Positions 1 through 9,278 of a stretch of 64,000 nucleotides of DNA are shown piece by piece; position 1 is the first letter of the stretch; each line of letters begins with the position of its first letter. A model generated the notes under the pieces. The model was given only the letters and a program-made list of their open reading frames with translations. It was not told the origin of the DNA and did not search any database. The position numbers and the translations under genes were made by a program. The DNA comes from Acidobacteriota bacterium. Its GTDB lineage: Bacteria > Acidobacteriota > Vicinamibacteria > Vicinamibacterales > CAVVIG01. Location of the stretch: positions 36,077 through 100,076 of the forward strand of contig JACPZW010000043.1 in assembly GCA_016195265.1 (NCBI GenBank), in the 5' to 3' direction.

Positions 1-875
1 ACGATCCCCTTCACGTGTTTCGTGTCATTGAACTCCGGCGCCAGATTGCGCACGAGCGCCTGCTGCTTCGCGGTGAGCGGCGCCGTCCGGCTCGAGAGCG
101 CGCCGGTCTGAATCACGAATCCTGGCGCCACCCGATGAAAGGCCATCCCGTTGTAGACGCCCGCCGCCGCCAGCCGCATGAACTGGCGGACGGTGTCCGG
201 CGCCTTGTCGAGAAAGAACTCGACGGTAATGGGCCCGGAACTCGTGTCCAGCACGGCGCGATACGCGGCCAATTCCTGCACGGTCTCGTTGACGAACGGT
301 TCGGCGGGCGTGTCGCGAATCGTGACGCGGCGGATGTCGATGCGCTCGGTCGCCACGCCTTTGTCGTCGACCGGCACTTCAGAAATCTTCTGCAGCACCT
401 CGATCCCGTCGGCGACGTGCGCGAAGACCGTGTACTGGTTGTCGAGCGCCGGCTGGTCGGCCAGGACGATGAAGAACTGCGCGCCCGCGCTGTCGGGCTT
501 GCCCGGCACGAGGACCGCGGCCACGGATCCGCGAGTCATCTTCGGCGCGCGCGCTTCCGCTTTGATGATGTTGAGCCCGCCGCTGCCGTACAGCGCCCGC
601 CTGGACGGATCCTTCGTCAGCGGATCGCCGCCCTGGACCATCCCGTACTTCACCGCGCGATGAAACGTCGTCCTGTCGTACGCGCCGTCGGAGGCGAGCT
701 TCATGAAGTACGCGGTCTGGTTCGGCGCGAGATCGGGCGCGAGATCGATGACGAACGTCCCCGCGCTCGTTTCGACGACGGCTTGCTTGGGCGGGGCCTG
801 AGTGCGCACGGCCAGGCTGAAGCCGGACGCCACGGAAAGCGTGATCGCCAACCAGGCAGCGCTTTTCTTGATCAT
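1..875 (-). CDS. Peptidyl-prolyl cis-trans isomerase, cyclophilin type, two domains, partial at window edge
   Basis: The minus-strand reading frame opens at the ATG at 875 and runs off the left edge, so the C-terminus is missing. The product starts with a Sec-type signal peptide (MIKKS, then a hydrophobic stretch), so it is probably exported. The first cyclophilin domain (about residues 35-180) shows the FHRAVKYGMVQGGD and AQFFIVL blocks typical of the fold. A second copy begins near residue 210 with MAFHRVAPGFVIQTG. Cyclophilins catalyse proline isomerisation during folding, here probably in the periplasm. It is the last gene of the minus-strand run starting near 10.5 kb, separated from pgsA by a C-rich repeat at 880-985. 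The assignment is strong; the tandem-domain arrangement is seen directly but cannot be completed within the window. Confidence 0.9.
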   Translation of the reverse strand, partial: MIKKSAAWLAITLSVASGFSLAVRTQAPPKQAVVETSAGTFVIDLAPDLAPNQTAYFMKLASDGAYDRTTFHRAVKYGMVQGGDPLTKDPSRRALYGSGGLNIIKAEARAPKMTRGSVAAVLVPGKPDSAGAQFFIVLADQPALDNQYTVFAHVADGIEVLQKISEVPVDDKGVATERIDIRRVTIRDTPAEPFVNETVQELAAYRAVLDTSSGPITVEFFLDKAPDTVRQFMRLAAAGVYNGMAFHRVAPGFVIQTGALSSRTAPLTAKQQALVRNLAPEFNDTKHVKGI

Positions 876-879
876 TGAT

Positions 880-985
880 CTACCCTTCCCGCCCCGCCCT
901 CCTCGGCCCACCCCTCCTGCCCTTCCCGCCTTTCCTGCCCCACGCGTCCCACCAGCCCCACCTGCCCTACCAGCCCTACCTGACT
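880..985. repeat. C-rich low-complexity intergenic repeat
   Basis: The gap between pgsA and the cyclophilin gene is almost purely pyrimidine on the plus strand, made of variants of the words CCCGCC, CCTGCC and CTACCAGCC. It touches the pgsA stop region. It belongs to the set of gap-filling repeats described in the findings. Confidence 0.6.
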
Positions 986-1544
986 ACGACGCCGGCGTGT
1001 CCACAATCCGCGCGGCGTGCCAGATGTAATGAAAGCCGGAGACCAACGTGATGATGAGCGACGCGTAGATGAACAAGTCCACGACGACCGAGTGCACGCG
1101 CAGGTAATTGAAGAAGATCGCGGCCACGGCGGTCAGGATGTATGTCCCGGTCGCGATCTTGCCGAACACCGATGGATGAAACGTGCGACGGCCGATCGCG
1201 AGGTTCACGATTGCGACGGTCAGCACGATGCCCACGTCACGGCTGATGATCAGTACCGTCAGCCAGACCGGCATCCGGTTCGCGAGATCCAACCCCGGCA
1301 GCGTGAGCACGACGAACGTCGCGAGCAGCAGCAGCTTGTCGGCCATCGGGTCGAGCCACGCGCCGAGCGTCGTCTTCTGGCCCGACCATCGCGCGATGAG
1401 GCCGTCCAGCGCGTCCGTGATCCCCGCGATCACGAAAACCACCAGCGCCCATCCCAGCTCTCCGTACACCACGAGCAGGACGAAGGCCGGAATCATCAGC
1501 ATCCGCAGCAACGTGAGCTGGTTCGCGATCGTGAACGCGCTCAT
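984..1544 (-). CDS. pgsA: CDP-diacylglycerol-glycerol-3-phosphate 3-phosphatidyltransferase
   Basis: This 186-residue integral membrane protein carries the CDP-alcohol phosphatidyltransferase signature, DG-x2-AR-x8-G-x3-D-x3-D, at about residues 46-68 (DALDGLIAR ... GAWLDPMADK). It has about five hydrophobic helices. The enzyme makes phosphatidylglycerophosphate, the first committed step to phosphatidylglycerol and cardiolipin, at the inner membrane. Length and motif fit PgsA. Other CDP-alcohol transferases share the motif, so the exact acceptor is inferred. Its start overlaps the stop of the upstream TPR-SLH gene by four bases (ATGA), which implies translational coupling. Confidence 0.9.
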   Translation of the reverse strand: MSAFTIANQLTLLRMLMIPAFVLLVVYGELGWALVVFVIAGITDALDGLIARWSGQKTTLGAWLDPMADKLLLLATFVVLTLPGLDLANRMPVWLTVLIISRDVGIVLTVAIVNLAIGRRTFHPSVFGKIATGTYILTAVAAIFFNYLRVHSVVVDLFIYASLIITLVSGFHYIWHAARIVDTPAS

Positions 1545-2929
1545 CGGAGTCCGGCGAGCGCGGCGATCCGTCCGATCGCGTCGATGCCTTCGGCGCCGGT
1601 CACGGCGCGGGACGGCTGGAACGAATTCTCTCCGACCGTGCGCATGACACCGGCCGCGACGGCCATCGAGGCGGCCGGATAGGCGAGATGGCCCGGCGGC
1701 AGATCGGCGAACCTGGTGCGCGCCGACGCCCAGGCTTGGGCCTGTCCCGGCCGCCTGGCGTCAACGCGCGCGAGCAGGCGTGCGGCGGCCTGCGCGAGAT
1801 CCGCGCGCTGCACGACCGTGCGCGGCTGAAACGCATGGTTGGAGAACGGCTCCATCACGCCGGCTCTCGCGACGGCCGTGATCCATGTCGCGGCCCAGTG
1901 CCCGCGGATATCGGTGATCAGCGCGGCGTCGCCGCGGGCGTCGCCCTCGAGCAACGCGCCGAGCCGGACGCCGATGAGCGCAGCCAAATCAGCGCGGGTC
2001 AGCTGATTCGCGCGCTCGATCGCGCGATAGTCGACCGGGAGCCGCGCCAGATCCGCCCGCGTCCGCACGGCCTCGAGCCGCCGGACAATGTCCTCGCGGT
2101 CGGCGCTCGGCTCGACGGCCAGCGCGTCGGCGTACGCTCTGGCCGCGCCGGAAAAGTCGCGCTGCTCTTCGAGGATTTCTCCCAGCTGCGCACTCGAGGC
2201 GGCGTCCGCCGGGTCCAGGGCAATCGCCTTGCGGAAGTGTGCGAGCGCGGTGTCCACATCGCCCTTCTTGCGCTCGACACCGGCCAGCTCGCGGTACAGG
2301 AACGGACTGTCCGGCGACCTCCTGATCGCGTCCACGTACGCGGCGATCGCCTCGTCCAGCCGGCCGGCGCCGACGGCGGCGCGCGCGCGTGAGAGTCCCT
2401 GCTCCAGCACCTGGAATTTCAGCACGTCGACACGGCGCCTGACGTCGACGAGCGAGGGATCGGCGGTGACGGCGGCCTCGAACGCCGCGAGCGCGTCCGC
2501 GGTCCGGCTCAGCACCAGCAGCGCCTGCCCCTGGCCGACGAGCGCGGCCGCGTCGCCCTGATGCCGCGCGAGCGCCCGATCGAAATGCGGCAGCGCCGCC
2601 TCGGCGTGCTTGCGCGCGAGTGCCAGGTACCCGAGCGCCGTGTCAGCCGGATAGAACGCAGGGACCGCGGTCAACGCGCCTTCGAGCTCGCGTTCGGCCA
2701 TCTCGAGGTCGCCGGACTGCAGCAGCGCCCAGCCGCGATCGAACCCCTGCGCCGCGCGCGTCTCGGCGTACGACGCCGGCACGGCCGGCCGGATGAATTC
2801 GGGAAACCTGGGCGCGGTGACCGCCGCGGCCGGGACGGTCTTTGGCGCGCACGCGCCCGCCAGCAGAACGGCGGCAACGCAAAGGGCCGGACCCGCACTC
2901 CTGCGCATCGCCAAAAGTTTACTCCTCAC
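1541..2929 (-). CDS. TPR-repeat lipoprotein with C-terminal SLH-like domains
   Basis: The N-terminus is a lipoprotein signal ending in a lipobox (LLAGAC, cysteine near residue 27). Residues about 55-290 form tandem tetratricopeptide repeats such as ALAHFRKAIALDPADAASSAQLGEIL. The C-terminal third resembles S-layer-homology repeats: an ALIGVRLGALL block, then DIRGHWAATWITAVARAGVM and FADLPPGHLAYPAASMAVAAGVM. A lipid-anchored outer-membrane scaffold or cell-wall-tethering role is likely, but the partner is unknown. The start at 2929 overlaps the hflX stop by four bases. A second ATG at 2908 would give a more compact signal peptide and is an alternative start. Confidence 0.75.
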   Translation of the reverse strand: MRSKLLAMRRSAGPALCVAAVLLAGACAPKTVPAAAVTAPRFPEFIRPAVPASYAETRAAQGFDRGWALLQSGDLEMAERELEGALTAVPAFYPADTALGYLALARKHAEAALPHFDRALARHQGDAAALVGQGQALLVLSRTADALAAFEAAVTADPSLVDVRRRVDVLKFQVLEQGLSRARAAVGAGRLDEAIAAYVDAIRRSPDSPFLYRELAGVERKKGDVDTALAHFRKAIALDPADAASSAQLGEILEEQRDFSGAARAYADALAVEPSADREDIVRRLEAVRTRADLARLPVDYRAIERANQLTRADLAALIGVRLGALLEGDARGDAALITDIRGHWAATWITAVARAGVMEPFSNHAFQPRTVVQRADLAQAAARLLARVDARRPGQAQAWASARTRFADLPPGHLAYPAASMAVAAGVMRTVGENSFQPSRAVTGAEGIDAIGRIAALAGLR

Positions 2930-4203
2930 CGAGGCTGGCCGCCCAGACGATCGAGCAGACGCCGCGGCACGTCGGCGACGATGGAGACGCGGCCGTCGCG
3001 GACTTCGTGCTCGACGACGCGCGCGTGCCGGTACAGGCGCGCGATGCGCTCGCGATCCTCCGCGGCGTCGGGGTCGAAGGCGAGCGTGACGCGGCGGACG
3101 TCGAGCTCGAGCCGCGACGCGATCGTCTCGACCAGCTCATCGACGCCCTGCCCCGTCAGCGCCGAAATGTAGAGGGCGTCCGGCTCCTGCTCCTGCAGCC
3201 GCCGCCGTTCTTCGCCGGTCAGCGCATCGCACTTGTTGTAGACCTCGACCAGCGGGACCTCGGTCGCGCCGACCTCGTCGAGCACTTCGCGCACCGCCGC
3301 CATCCGCCGGTCACGATCGCTCGCCGAGGCGTCGATCACGTGGAGGACGAGGTCCGCGTCGGCGGTCTCCTCGAGCGTGGCGCGAAACGCCGCCACGAGC
3401 GCGTGCGGAAGGCGATCGATGAACCCGACGGTGTCGGACACCAGCAGCTCGCGGCTGTCCGGCAGCCGGACCTGCCGCACGAGCGGATCGAGCGTCACGA
3501 ACAGCGCGTTCGACGCCTCCGCGTTCGACCGCGTCAGCACGTTGAACAGCGTGGTCTTTCCCGCATTCGTGTAGCCGACGAGCGCGACCGTCGGCACCGA
3601 CGCCTTGTGCCGGCGCTCGCGCAACTGCCCGCGTCGGCGGCGGACCTGCTCGATGTCCTCAGAGATCGCGTGAATCTTCGTGCGGATGCGGCGGCGATCC
3701 GTTTCCAGTTTCGTCTCGCCGGGCCCTCGCGTGCCGATGCCGCCGCCGAGCCGCGAGAGCGCCGTGCCCGCGCCGACGAGCCGCGGCAGCAGGTACTTCA
3801 ACTGCGCGAGCTCCACCTGCAGCTTGCCTTCGCGCGTCCGCGCGCGCCTGGCGAAGATGTCGAGGATGAGCTGCGTGCGATCGACGATCTTGCAGCCGAC
3901 CGCCGCTTCGATCTGGCGGAGCTGCGCCGGCGTCAGCTCGTTGTCGAAGACGACGACGTCCACGCGCAGCTCGGAGCACGACGCGGCCAGCGTCTGGATC
4001 TTGCCGGCCCCGAGGTATGTGGACGGATCCGGCTTCGGCCGTTCCTGCAGCACGCGCAGGACGACCTCCGCGCCCGCCGCGGACGCGAGGCCGGCGAGCT
4101 CGTCGAGCGATCGCTCGGCCTCGAGCCGCCGCACGCGGCCGGCCATCAGGCCGACGAGTGCCGCGCGTTCGAGCCGGGCTATGGGCGTGCGCTGTTGAGG
4201 CAT
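2926..4203 (-). CDS. hflX: GTPase HflX
   Basis: This 425-residue GTPase has the HflX N-terminal domain with the glycine-rich GGGIGTRGPGE motif (153-163). A TRAFAC GTPase core follows: P-loop GYTNAGKTT (210-218), the DTVGFIDRLP switch II region and NKCD for guanine specificity. HflX binds the 50S subunit and splits stalled ribosomes, especially after heat stress. Length is normal. The start overlaps the end of tsaC by 25 bases, and its own end overlaps the TPR-SLH gene, so it sits in a tightly packed operon. The function is well established for the family. Confidence 0.95.
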   Translation of the reverse strand: MPQQRTPIARLERAALVGLMAGRVRRLEAERSLDELAGLASAAGAEVVLRVLQERPKPDPSTYLGAGKIQTLAASCSELRVDVVVFDNELTPAQLRQIEAAVGCKIVDRTQLILDIFARRARTREGKLQVELAQLKYLLPRLVGAGTALSRLGGGIGTRGPGETKLETDRRRIRTKIHAISEDIEQVRRRRGQLRERRHKASVPTVALVGYTNAGKTTLFNVLTRSNAEASNALFVTLDPLVRQVRLPDSRELLVSDTVGFIDRLPHALVAAFRATLEETADADLVLHVIDASASDRDRRMAAVREVLDEVGATEVPLVEVYNKCDALTGEERRRLQEQEPDALYISALTGQGVDELVETIASRLELDVRRVTLAFDPDAAEDRERIARLYRHARVVEHEVRDGRVSIVADVPRRLLDRLGGQPR

Positions 4204-4829
4204 GCGATCACGTCATCCCACGCGATGGCGCCGGCCCGGACCAGTCGAGGCTCGGCGGCCGTCACGTCCACAATCGTCGACGGCGCGCCGCCCGGCGTGG
4301 GGCCCGCGTCGAGAAGAAAGTCGAGGCGATCGCCGAGCGTCCGTTCGACCACGTCAGGATCGGCGGTTGCAGGCTCGCCGCTGCGATTCGCGCTGGTCGC
4401 GGTCACCGGATGCCCGCACGCCGCGCACACCGCGCGCGCCACCTCAAACGCTGGCACGCGGACGCCGACCGTGCCCGTGCCCGTCACGTCCGGCGCCAGC
4501 CGCGGCGGCGCCGCGACGAGCAGCGTCAGCGGTCCGGGCCAGAAGCGCGCCGCGAGCACCGCGGCCAGCGGTGACAACGGACCGAGCGACGCGACCACCT
4601 GGTCCGTGCCGGCGGCGATGAGCGGCAGCGCGCGGTCGGCGTCGCGGCCCTTCGCCGCGAAGACACGGCCGACTGCGTCCGCGCGAAACGGATCGACGGC
4701 GAGCCCGTACAGCGTATCGGTCGGCAGCGCGATCAGGCCGCCGCGGCCGATCCACATCGCGGCTTCCTGAATCGCGTCGCGCTGCGGCGCTCCCGGATCG
4801 ACGAACACACGGCGCATGGCGGCGTTCAT
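4179..4829 (-). CDS. tsaC: Threonylcarbamoyl-AMP synthase (Sua5/YciO/YrdC family)
   Basis: The 216-residue product has the YrdC fold: the substrate-binding LPTDTLYGLAVD stretch near residue 37, the KGRDADRALPL motif, and TSANRSGEPA further on. The enzyme makes threonylcarbamoyl-AMP from threonine, bicarbonate and ATP for the t6A37 modification of tRNAs reading ANN codons. It lacks the extra Sua5 C-terminal domain, so it matches the short TsaC form. The chosen start at 4829 shares its A with the stop of the upstream transporter gene (TAATG). A second ATG at 4817 is possible. Confidence 0.92.
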   Translation of the reverse strand: MNAAMRRVFVDPGAPQRDAIQEAAMWIGRGGLIALPTDTLYGLAVDPFRADAVGRVFAAKGRDADRALPLIAAGTDQVVASLGPLSPLAAVLAARFWPGPLTLLVAAPPRLAPDVTGTGTVGVRVPAFEVARAVCAACGHPVTATSANRSGEPATADPDVVERTLGDRLDFLLDAGPTPGGAPSTIVDVTAAEPRLVRAGAIAWDDVIACLNSARP

Positions 4830-6118
4830 TATCCCTGCAGAAGTTCCGCGGACTCCATCGTCCTGTACACGAGCGCCGCAAGCACGGCCATGATCGCGAG
4901 ATCGACGAAGAACACAACGCGAATCGACGCGCCACCGAGAAACCCGGCGATGAACGGACTGCTCGCCATCCCGACGAGCGAGGCGCTCGTCAGCACGCCG
5001 AAGCCCGCGCCGTGCGCGCCCGCGGGAATCACGCTGCCGGCCGCGCTGTAGGCGGCCGTCATCGCCGCGCCGATCCCGAGGCCGAGAATCACCGACGCGA
5101 CGGTCAGCACCCAGAAGCTGCCCACGCCGAGCAGGCCCGATCCGATCGCGGCGGCCGCTCCTCCGCCGGCGATCACGAGACGCGCCGGATATCGCCGCAA
5201 CAGCTTGCCGCAGAAGTGATGTCCCAGCGCGCCGGTCGCCGCCATGATCGAGAACAACACACCGGACAGCACCGCGACGTTCGCATGCGCCACGCCGATC
5301 TGTTCCACGTACAGCGGCAGCACGGGGCCGAAACTCCGGTCCACGAACTGGAGGCCGAAGATGACGGCCATCATCAGCACGAAGTTCTGGAACGTCAGGA
5401 CGTTCTTGAACGTCACCCGCCCGCCGTCGGCAACGTCGCCACTGCCCGGCCACTGCGCGTCGATCGCGCCCTCGTCGTAGAACCAGTACACGACGACGAG
5501 CGCAACGGCGTAGAAGAGCGCCGTGCCGACGAACGCGCGCCGCAGGCCGACGAGACCCGCGAGCGCGCCGCCAATCACCGGACCGACGCCCGGCCCCAGC
5601 CGCTGCGCCGTCTGCACGAGGCCGATGGCCTGCGGCATGCGATCGCGCGGCGCCGATTCCGCGGCCATCGCCACCGACAGCGATCCGTAGCCCGCAAAGA
5701 GTCCCTGCACGGCGCGCAGCGCGAGCACGTGCCACGGCCGCGTGACGAACGCCATGGCGGCCATGAGCACGACGAAGCTGATGAGCGATCGCTCGACCAT
5801 GATCTTGCGGCCGTAGCGATCGCCGAGCCGGCCCCACGCCGGGGCGAGAACCGCCGTCAGACCGGGCGTCACGCCGAGGCTGACGCCCGTCCACATCGCG
5901 ATCTGACCGATGTCGGTGACGCCGAGCTGGCCGATGAACAGCGGCAGAAACGGCATCACGAGCGTGAAGCCCGTGTAGCCAAGAAACGACGCCGCCGTCA
6001 CTGCATAGACATTGCGGCGCCAGAGCGTGCCTGGTGCTGGGGCGCGGGGTGCTGCGTGCGGTGCAGAGTGCAAGGTGCTCAAAAGGGTGCTGGGTGAACG
6101 GCACCAAGCACCCGGCAC
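4829..6118 (-). CDS. Major facilitator superfamily transporter
   Basis: The protein has about twelve hydrophobic helices and the MFS loop motif between helices 2 and 3 (GRLGDRYGRKIMVERSL). It is probably a drug/metabolite exporter of the multidrug H+ antiporter type; the substrate cannot be read from sequence. The first 30 or so residues (MPGAWCRSP... to APGTLWRRN) are translated from the GCACCC-type low-complexity repeat lying between this gene and glpX. The natural start may therefore be an internal codon nearer the first helix, or the repeat may really provide the start. The end is fused by TAATG to tsaC. Confidence 0.82.
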   Translation of the reverse strand: MPGAWCRSPSTLLSTLHSAPHAAPRAPAPGTLWRRNVYAVTAASFLGYTGFTLVMPFLPLFIGQLGVTDIGQIAMWTGVSLGVTPGLTAVLAPAWGRLGDRYGRKIMVERSLISFVVLMAAMAFVTRPWHVLALRAVQGLFAGYGSLSVAMAAESAPRDRMPQAIGLVQTAQRLGPGVGPVIGGALAGLVGLRRAFVGTALFYAVALVVVYWFYDEGAIDAQWPGSGDVADGGRVTFKNVLTFQNFVLMMAVIFGLQFVDRSFGPVLPLYVEQIGVAHANVAVLSGVLFSIMAATGALGHHFCGKLLRRYPARLVIAGGGAAAAIGSGLLGVGSFWVLTVASVILGLGIGAAMTAAYSAAGSVIPAGAHGAGFGVLTSASLVGMASSPFIAGFLGGASIRVVFFVDLAIMAVLAALVYRTMESAELLQG

Positions 6119-6135
6119 GCGGCACCCGGCACCAT
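6026..6135. repeat. GCACCC/GGTGC low-complexity repeat spanning a gene start
   Basis: The segment is built from variants of GGTGCTGGG and its complement GCACCCGGC. The left part is mostly GGTGC-oriented and the right part mostly GCACC-oriented, so it can fold on itself (GGTGCT ... AGCACC around 6084-6110). It fills the gap between glpX and the MFS gene and supplies the predicted first codons of the MFS gene. A close relative lies at 39855-39913. Confidence 0.65.
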
Positions 6136-6137
6136 CG

Positions 6138-7148
6138 TCAGAACTGAATCTTGACGTCCTTCGACGCGCTGACGTGAATGCTGTCGATGAACCGGATCTG
6201 GTGCGGCTTGTTCTGCATGATCACGGAGCTGGTGCGCGTCCCGTCGCCGAAGAACCGGACGCCGCGCATCAGCGCGCCGTCGGTGACACCGGTCGCGGCG
6301 AAGATGACCTCATCGCCCGGCGCGAGATCCTTCGACGTGTACACTTTCTTGAAGTCCGTGATCCCCATCGCGCGGCAGCGCTCTTCGTGCTCGGGCTTGC
6401 TGACGACGAGGCGCGCGAAGATCTCACCGTTCAGGCAGCGCATGGCGGCCGCGGTCAGCACGCCCTCAGGCGCGCCCCCCGTGCCCATGACGGCGTGCAC
6501 GCCCGTCCCGACGACGGCCGCGGAAATGCCCGCGGAGAGATCGCCGTCGCCGATCAGGCGGATGCGCGCGCCGGTCGCGCGAATGTCCTGGATCAACTTC
6601 TCGTGGCGGGGCCGGTCCAGCACGATGACGACCAGGTCCTCGACGGAGCGGTCGAGGCACTGGGCGATCGCTTTGAGATTCTCGTGCACGGGTGCGTCGA
6701 GGCTGACGTGATCCTTCGAGCTGGGCCCGACGACCAGCTTCTCCATGTAAAGATCCGGCGCGTGCAGCAGCCCGCCCTTGTTCGAGGCCGCGAGCACGGC
6801 GATGGCGTTGGCGGCGCCGGTCGCGCACAGGTTGGTGCCTTCGAGCGGATCGACGGCGATGTCGACCTCGTCGAAGTGGACCGGCCGCGGACTCAAGGCG
6901 TGGACGATGGCGCGCTTCGCGTGCCGCATGCCGACTTTTTCGCCGATGTACAGCATCGGCGCTTCGTCGCGCTCGCCTTCGCCGATCACGATCGTCCCGT
7001 CGATGGCGACCGTGTCCATCACGGCGCGCATGGCCTCGACGGCGACTTGATCGGAATGACGGCGGTCGCCCTGCCCCATCGTGTGGGCGCAGGCGATGGC
7101 GGCTTGCTCGACGACGCGGAGGAAATCGAGAGAGAGGTCTGATTCCAT
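6138..7148 (-). CDS. glpX: Class II fructose-1,6-bisphosphatase
   Basis: The 336-residue protein matches GlpX over its full length. It shows the metal-binding [11 protein letters not shown] segment (56-65) and the DPLEGTN motif (100-106). Class II FBPase hydrolyses fructose-1,6-bisphosphate to fructose-6-phosphate, the gluconeogenic step, in the cytoplasm. It is flanked on both sides by low-complexity repeats rather than by close neighbours, so co-transcription with the acyl-CoA dehydrogenase upstream is likely but not shown. No odd residues were seen. Confidence 0.95.
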   Translation of the reverse strand: MESDLSLDFLRVVEQAAIACAHTMGQGDRRHSDQVAVEAMRAVMDTVAIDGTIVIGEGERDEAPMLYIGEKVGMRHAKRAIVHALSPRPVHFDEVDIAVDPLEGTNLCATGAANAIAVLAASNKGGLLHAPDLYMEKLVVGPSSKDHVSLDAPVHENLKAIAQCLDRSVEDLVVIVLDRPRHEKLIQDIRATGARIRLIGDGDLSAGISAAVVGTGVHAVMGTGGAPEGVLTAAAMRCLNGEIFARLVVSKPEHEERCRAMGITDFKKVYTSKDLAPGDEVIFAATGVTDGALMRGVRFFGDGTRTSSVIMQNKPHQIRFIDSIHVSASKDVKIQF

Positions 7149-7154
7149 AGATGC

Positions 7155-7240
7155 CTTGAAGTTAGAAGGACAAAGGCAGAAGGAAGAAGGGAAGGCGCAT
7201 CACTTTCGCCTTCTGCCTTCTCATTTCTCACTTCCTACCT
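7155..7240. repeat. AGAAGG/CCTTCT low-complexity inverted repeat
   Basis: The left half is purine-rich (AAGGCAGAAGGAAGAAGG) and the right half is its pyrimidine-rich mirror (GCCTTCTGCCTTC), giving a potential long hairpin in the glpX leader. The right part reaches into the acyl-CoA dehydrogenase gene and supplies its last residues (GSEK) and its stop codon at 7221. Confidence 0.6.
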
Positions 7241-8444
7241 CCGCCCGATAGGGCGGCAGCTCACAGCGCGTCGGGCGATCCGTGCGATAGCCCAACAGGT
7301 AGTCGGCCTGCATGATCTTGTGAATCTCGCGCGTGCCCTCGTAGATGACCGCGCCCTTGCAGTTGCGGAAGAAGCGGCCCACCGGATACTCGTCCGAGTA
7401 TCCGTTCGCGCCGTGGATCTGCACGGCGTCGCCGGCCGCGCGCTCGGACGCCACCGTGGCGAACCACTTGGCGAGCCCCGTCTCCCGCGTGTTGCGCATG
7501 CCGTGGTTCTTCAGCCAGCCCGAGCGCAGCCACAGCAGCCGCGCCGACTGATAGTCGGACTCCATCTGCGCGATCATTTCCTTCACGAGCTGGTGCTGGC
7601 CGATCTCGACGCCGAACGTCTTGCGCGCCTTCGCGTACGCCGCGCTCGCGTCGCGGCACGCGCGAATCAGGCCCGTCGCGCCGGCCGCGACCGTGTAGCG
7701 GCCCTGATCGAGCGCGAACATCGCGATCTTGAAGCCTTCGCCGACCCGCCCGAGCACGTTGGCATCCGGCACCTCGACGTCGTCCAATTTGAAGAAGCCG
7801 GTGTTGCCGGCGAGGATGCCCCACTTCTCCTTCATCGGGCCGCTCGAAAAGCCCTTGAACGAGCGCTCGACGACGAACGCGCTCAGGCCGGACGGATCGC
7901 GTTGGCGCTTCTTCTCGAGATCGGTCCACGCGATGACCATGAAGTTATCGGCGACGTCGGCGAGCGAGATCCAGCTCTTCTCGCCGTTCAGGACGTAGCG
8001 GTCGCCGTTCTTGACCGCCGTCGTCTGAATCGCGCGGGCGTCGCTGCCGGCGCCGGGCTCGGTCAGGCCGTAGCCGGCGATCTTCCTGCCCTGCGCCTGC
8101 GGCACGAGATACCGCTGCTTCTGATCCTCGGTGCCCCACGTCAGCAGCGAGAGGCAGTTCAGCCCCACGTGCACCGACATGATCACGCGCAGCGACGTGT
8201 CGACGTACTCGAGCTCCTCGCTGGCGAGACCGAGGCAGAGGTAATCCATCCCCGCGCCGCCGTATTCCTGCGGCACCGAAATCCCGAGCAGCCCGAGCTT
8301 CGCCATGCCGCCGAGAATGCGGTCGCGATCGAAGTGGTGCTTCCGGTCGTTTTCGCGGATGTACGGGGCGACTTCATGCGCGCCCCAATCGCGGACGGTC
8401 TGTTCGAGCAGCCGTTGTTCGTCGGCAAGGCTGAAATCAATCAT
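7221..8444 (-). CDS. Acyl-CoA dehydrogenase
   Basis: This 407-residue flavoenzyme has the three-domain acyl-CoA dehydrogenase layout. It shows the FAD/substrate motif GYGLTEPGAGSDA near residue 125 and the C-terminal YEGTREIHK block, whose glutamate is the usual catalytic base. It oxidises an acyl-CoA to the 2,3-enoyl-CoA and passes electrons to ETF. The exact chain length is not readable; short- or branched-chain substrates are plausible. The last residues fall in the adjacent repeat. The start is 21 bases after the DUF62 gene stop, consistent with an operon. Confidence 0.92.
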   Translation of the reverse strand: MIDFSLADEQRLLEQTVRDWGAHEVAPYIRENDRKHHFDRDRILGGMAKLGLLGISVPQEYGGAGMDYLCLGLASEELEYVDTSLRVIMSVHVGLNCLSLLTWGTEDQKQRYLVPQAQGRKIAGYGLTEPGAGSDARAIQTTAVKNGDRYVLNGEKSWISLADVADNFMVIAWTDLEKKRQRDPSGLSAFVVERSFKGFSSGPMKEKWGILAGNTGFFKLDDVEVPDANVLGRVGEGFKIAMFALDQGRYTVAAGATGLIRACRDASAAYAKARKTFGVEIGQHQLVKEMIAQMESDYQSARLLWLRSGWLKNHGMRNTRETGLAKWFATVASERAAGDAVQIHGANGYSDEYPVGRFFRNCKGAVIYEGTREIHKIMQADYLLGYRTDRPTRCELPPYRAEVGSEK

Positions 8445-8465
8445 GATGAAGGAACCGGAATCGTA

Positions 8466-9266
8466 TCACGCGCGGCGGACGACGTGCACGGGCGCGCCGC
8501 GCCCGAGCGCGAGCTCGGCGGCCGCACTCGCGCCGTTGGCCGCAATCTCGAGATGGTCCGTGCTGCCGAAGAGCGCGCAGACCTCACCGGGCCCGGCGTC
8601 CGCGTAGGTCGAGACAACCTTCGACACCTGACGTCCGCCGGCGTGGATCTCGATCGGCACGCCCGGCGCGCCGGCCAGCCTGTCGAACGACTTCCGATCG
8701 ATGTTCGTGATCAGATTGCCGAAGCGATCGACGCGCAGCACCTCCCCGTCGATCCGATCGGCCTGCACGGCCGGCTGCGCGATGGCGAGCCGCTGAATGT
8801 CGACGGCCGGCCGGCCGAGCGCGGTCAGATCGATGCCCTTCGCGAGCCAGGCCGCCGCCGGCGCGAAACGGTCACGGCCCTCGAACGTCCGGCTGACGGT
8901 GGGGCGCGCGTAGCGCCGCTCGCTCAGCTCGACCACTTTGTGGCGCGGGTGCTCGTCGAGGACGGCGGTCAGCACGCCGTTGTCCGGCGCCACGAACCGG
9001 AAGTCGCCCGCTTCGGCGGCGATGCCGTGCCGCGCCGACCCGACGCCCGGATCCACGACGATGAGAAAGATCGTCCCCGCGGGAAAGTAGCGATAGACCG
9101 CCGCCAGCTCGAGCGCGCCCGCGAGCACGTCATGCGGAGGAATATCGTGCGAGATGTCCACAAGGGTGACGTCGGGGCAGATCCCGAGGGCCACGCCTTT
9201 TAGCGCGCCCGCGTAATGATCGCGCGTGCCGAAGTCGGTGAGCAGGGCGATGACCGGCCGGGCCAT
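8466..9266 (-). CDS. SAM hydrolase / SAM hydroxide adenosyltransferase (DUF62 family)
   Basis: The 266-residue protein has the hallmark N-terminus of the SAM-dependent halogenase-like family (LLTDFGTRDHYAGALKG) plus VDPGVGSARHGI and APDNGVL. Most members are not halogenases; they use water to split SAM into adenosine and methionine. The C-terminal domain carries VDRFGNLITNID. Its role next to bactofilin and a methyltransferase is not clear; clearing SAM is one guess. The family call is firm and the physiological role is inference. Confidence 0.88.
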   Translation of the reverse strand: MARPVIALLTDFGTRDHYAGALKGVALGICPDVTLVDISHDIPPHDVLAGALELAAVYRYFPAGTIFLIVVDPGVGSARHGIAAEAGDFRFVAPDNGVLTAVLDEHPRHKVVELSERRYARPTVSRTFEGRDRFAPAAAWLAKGIDLTALGRPAVDIQRLAIAQPAVQADRIDGEVLRVDRFGNLITNIDRKSFDRLAGAPGVPIEIHAGGRQVSKVVSTYADAGPGEVCALFGSTDHLEIAANGASAAAELALGRGAPVHVVRRA

Positions 9267-9278
9267 GCCTCTAGCTTA

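Noticed and set aside
2842..4770. 642-residue plus-strand frame
   Set aside because: It lies antisense to hflX and tsaC, is Arg/Ala-rich and shows no domain; a GC-driven shadow frame.
7320..9203. 627-residue plus-strand frame
   Set aside because: Antisense shadow of the acyl-CoA dehydrogenase and DUF62 genes with no domain.
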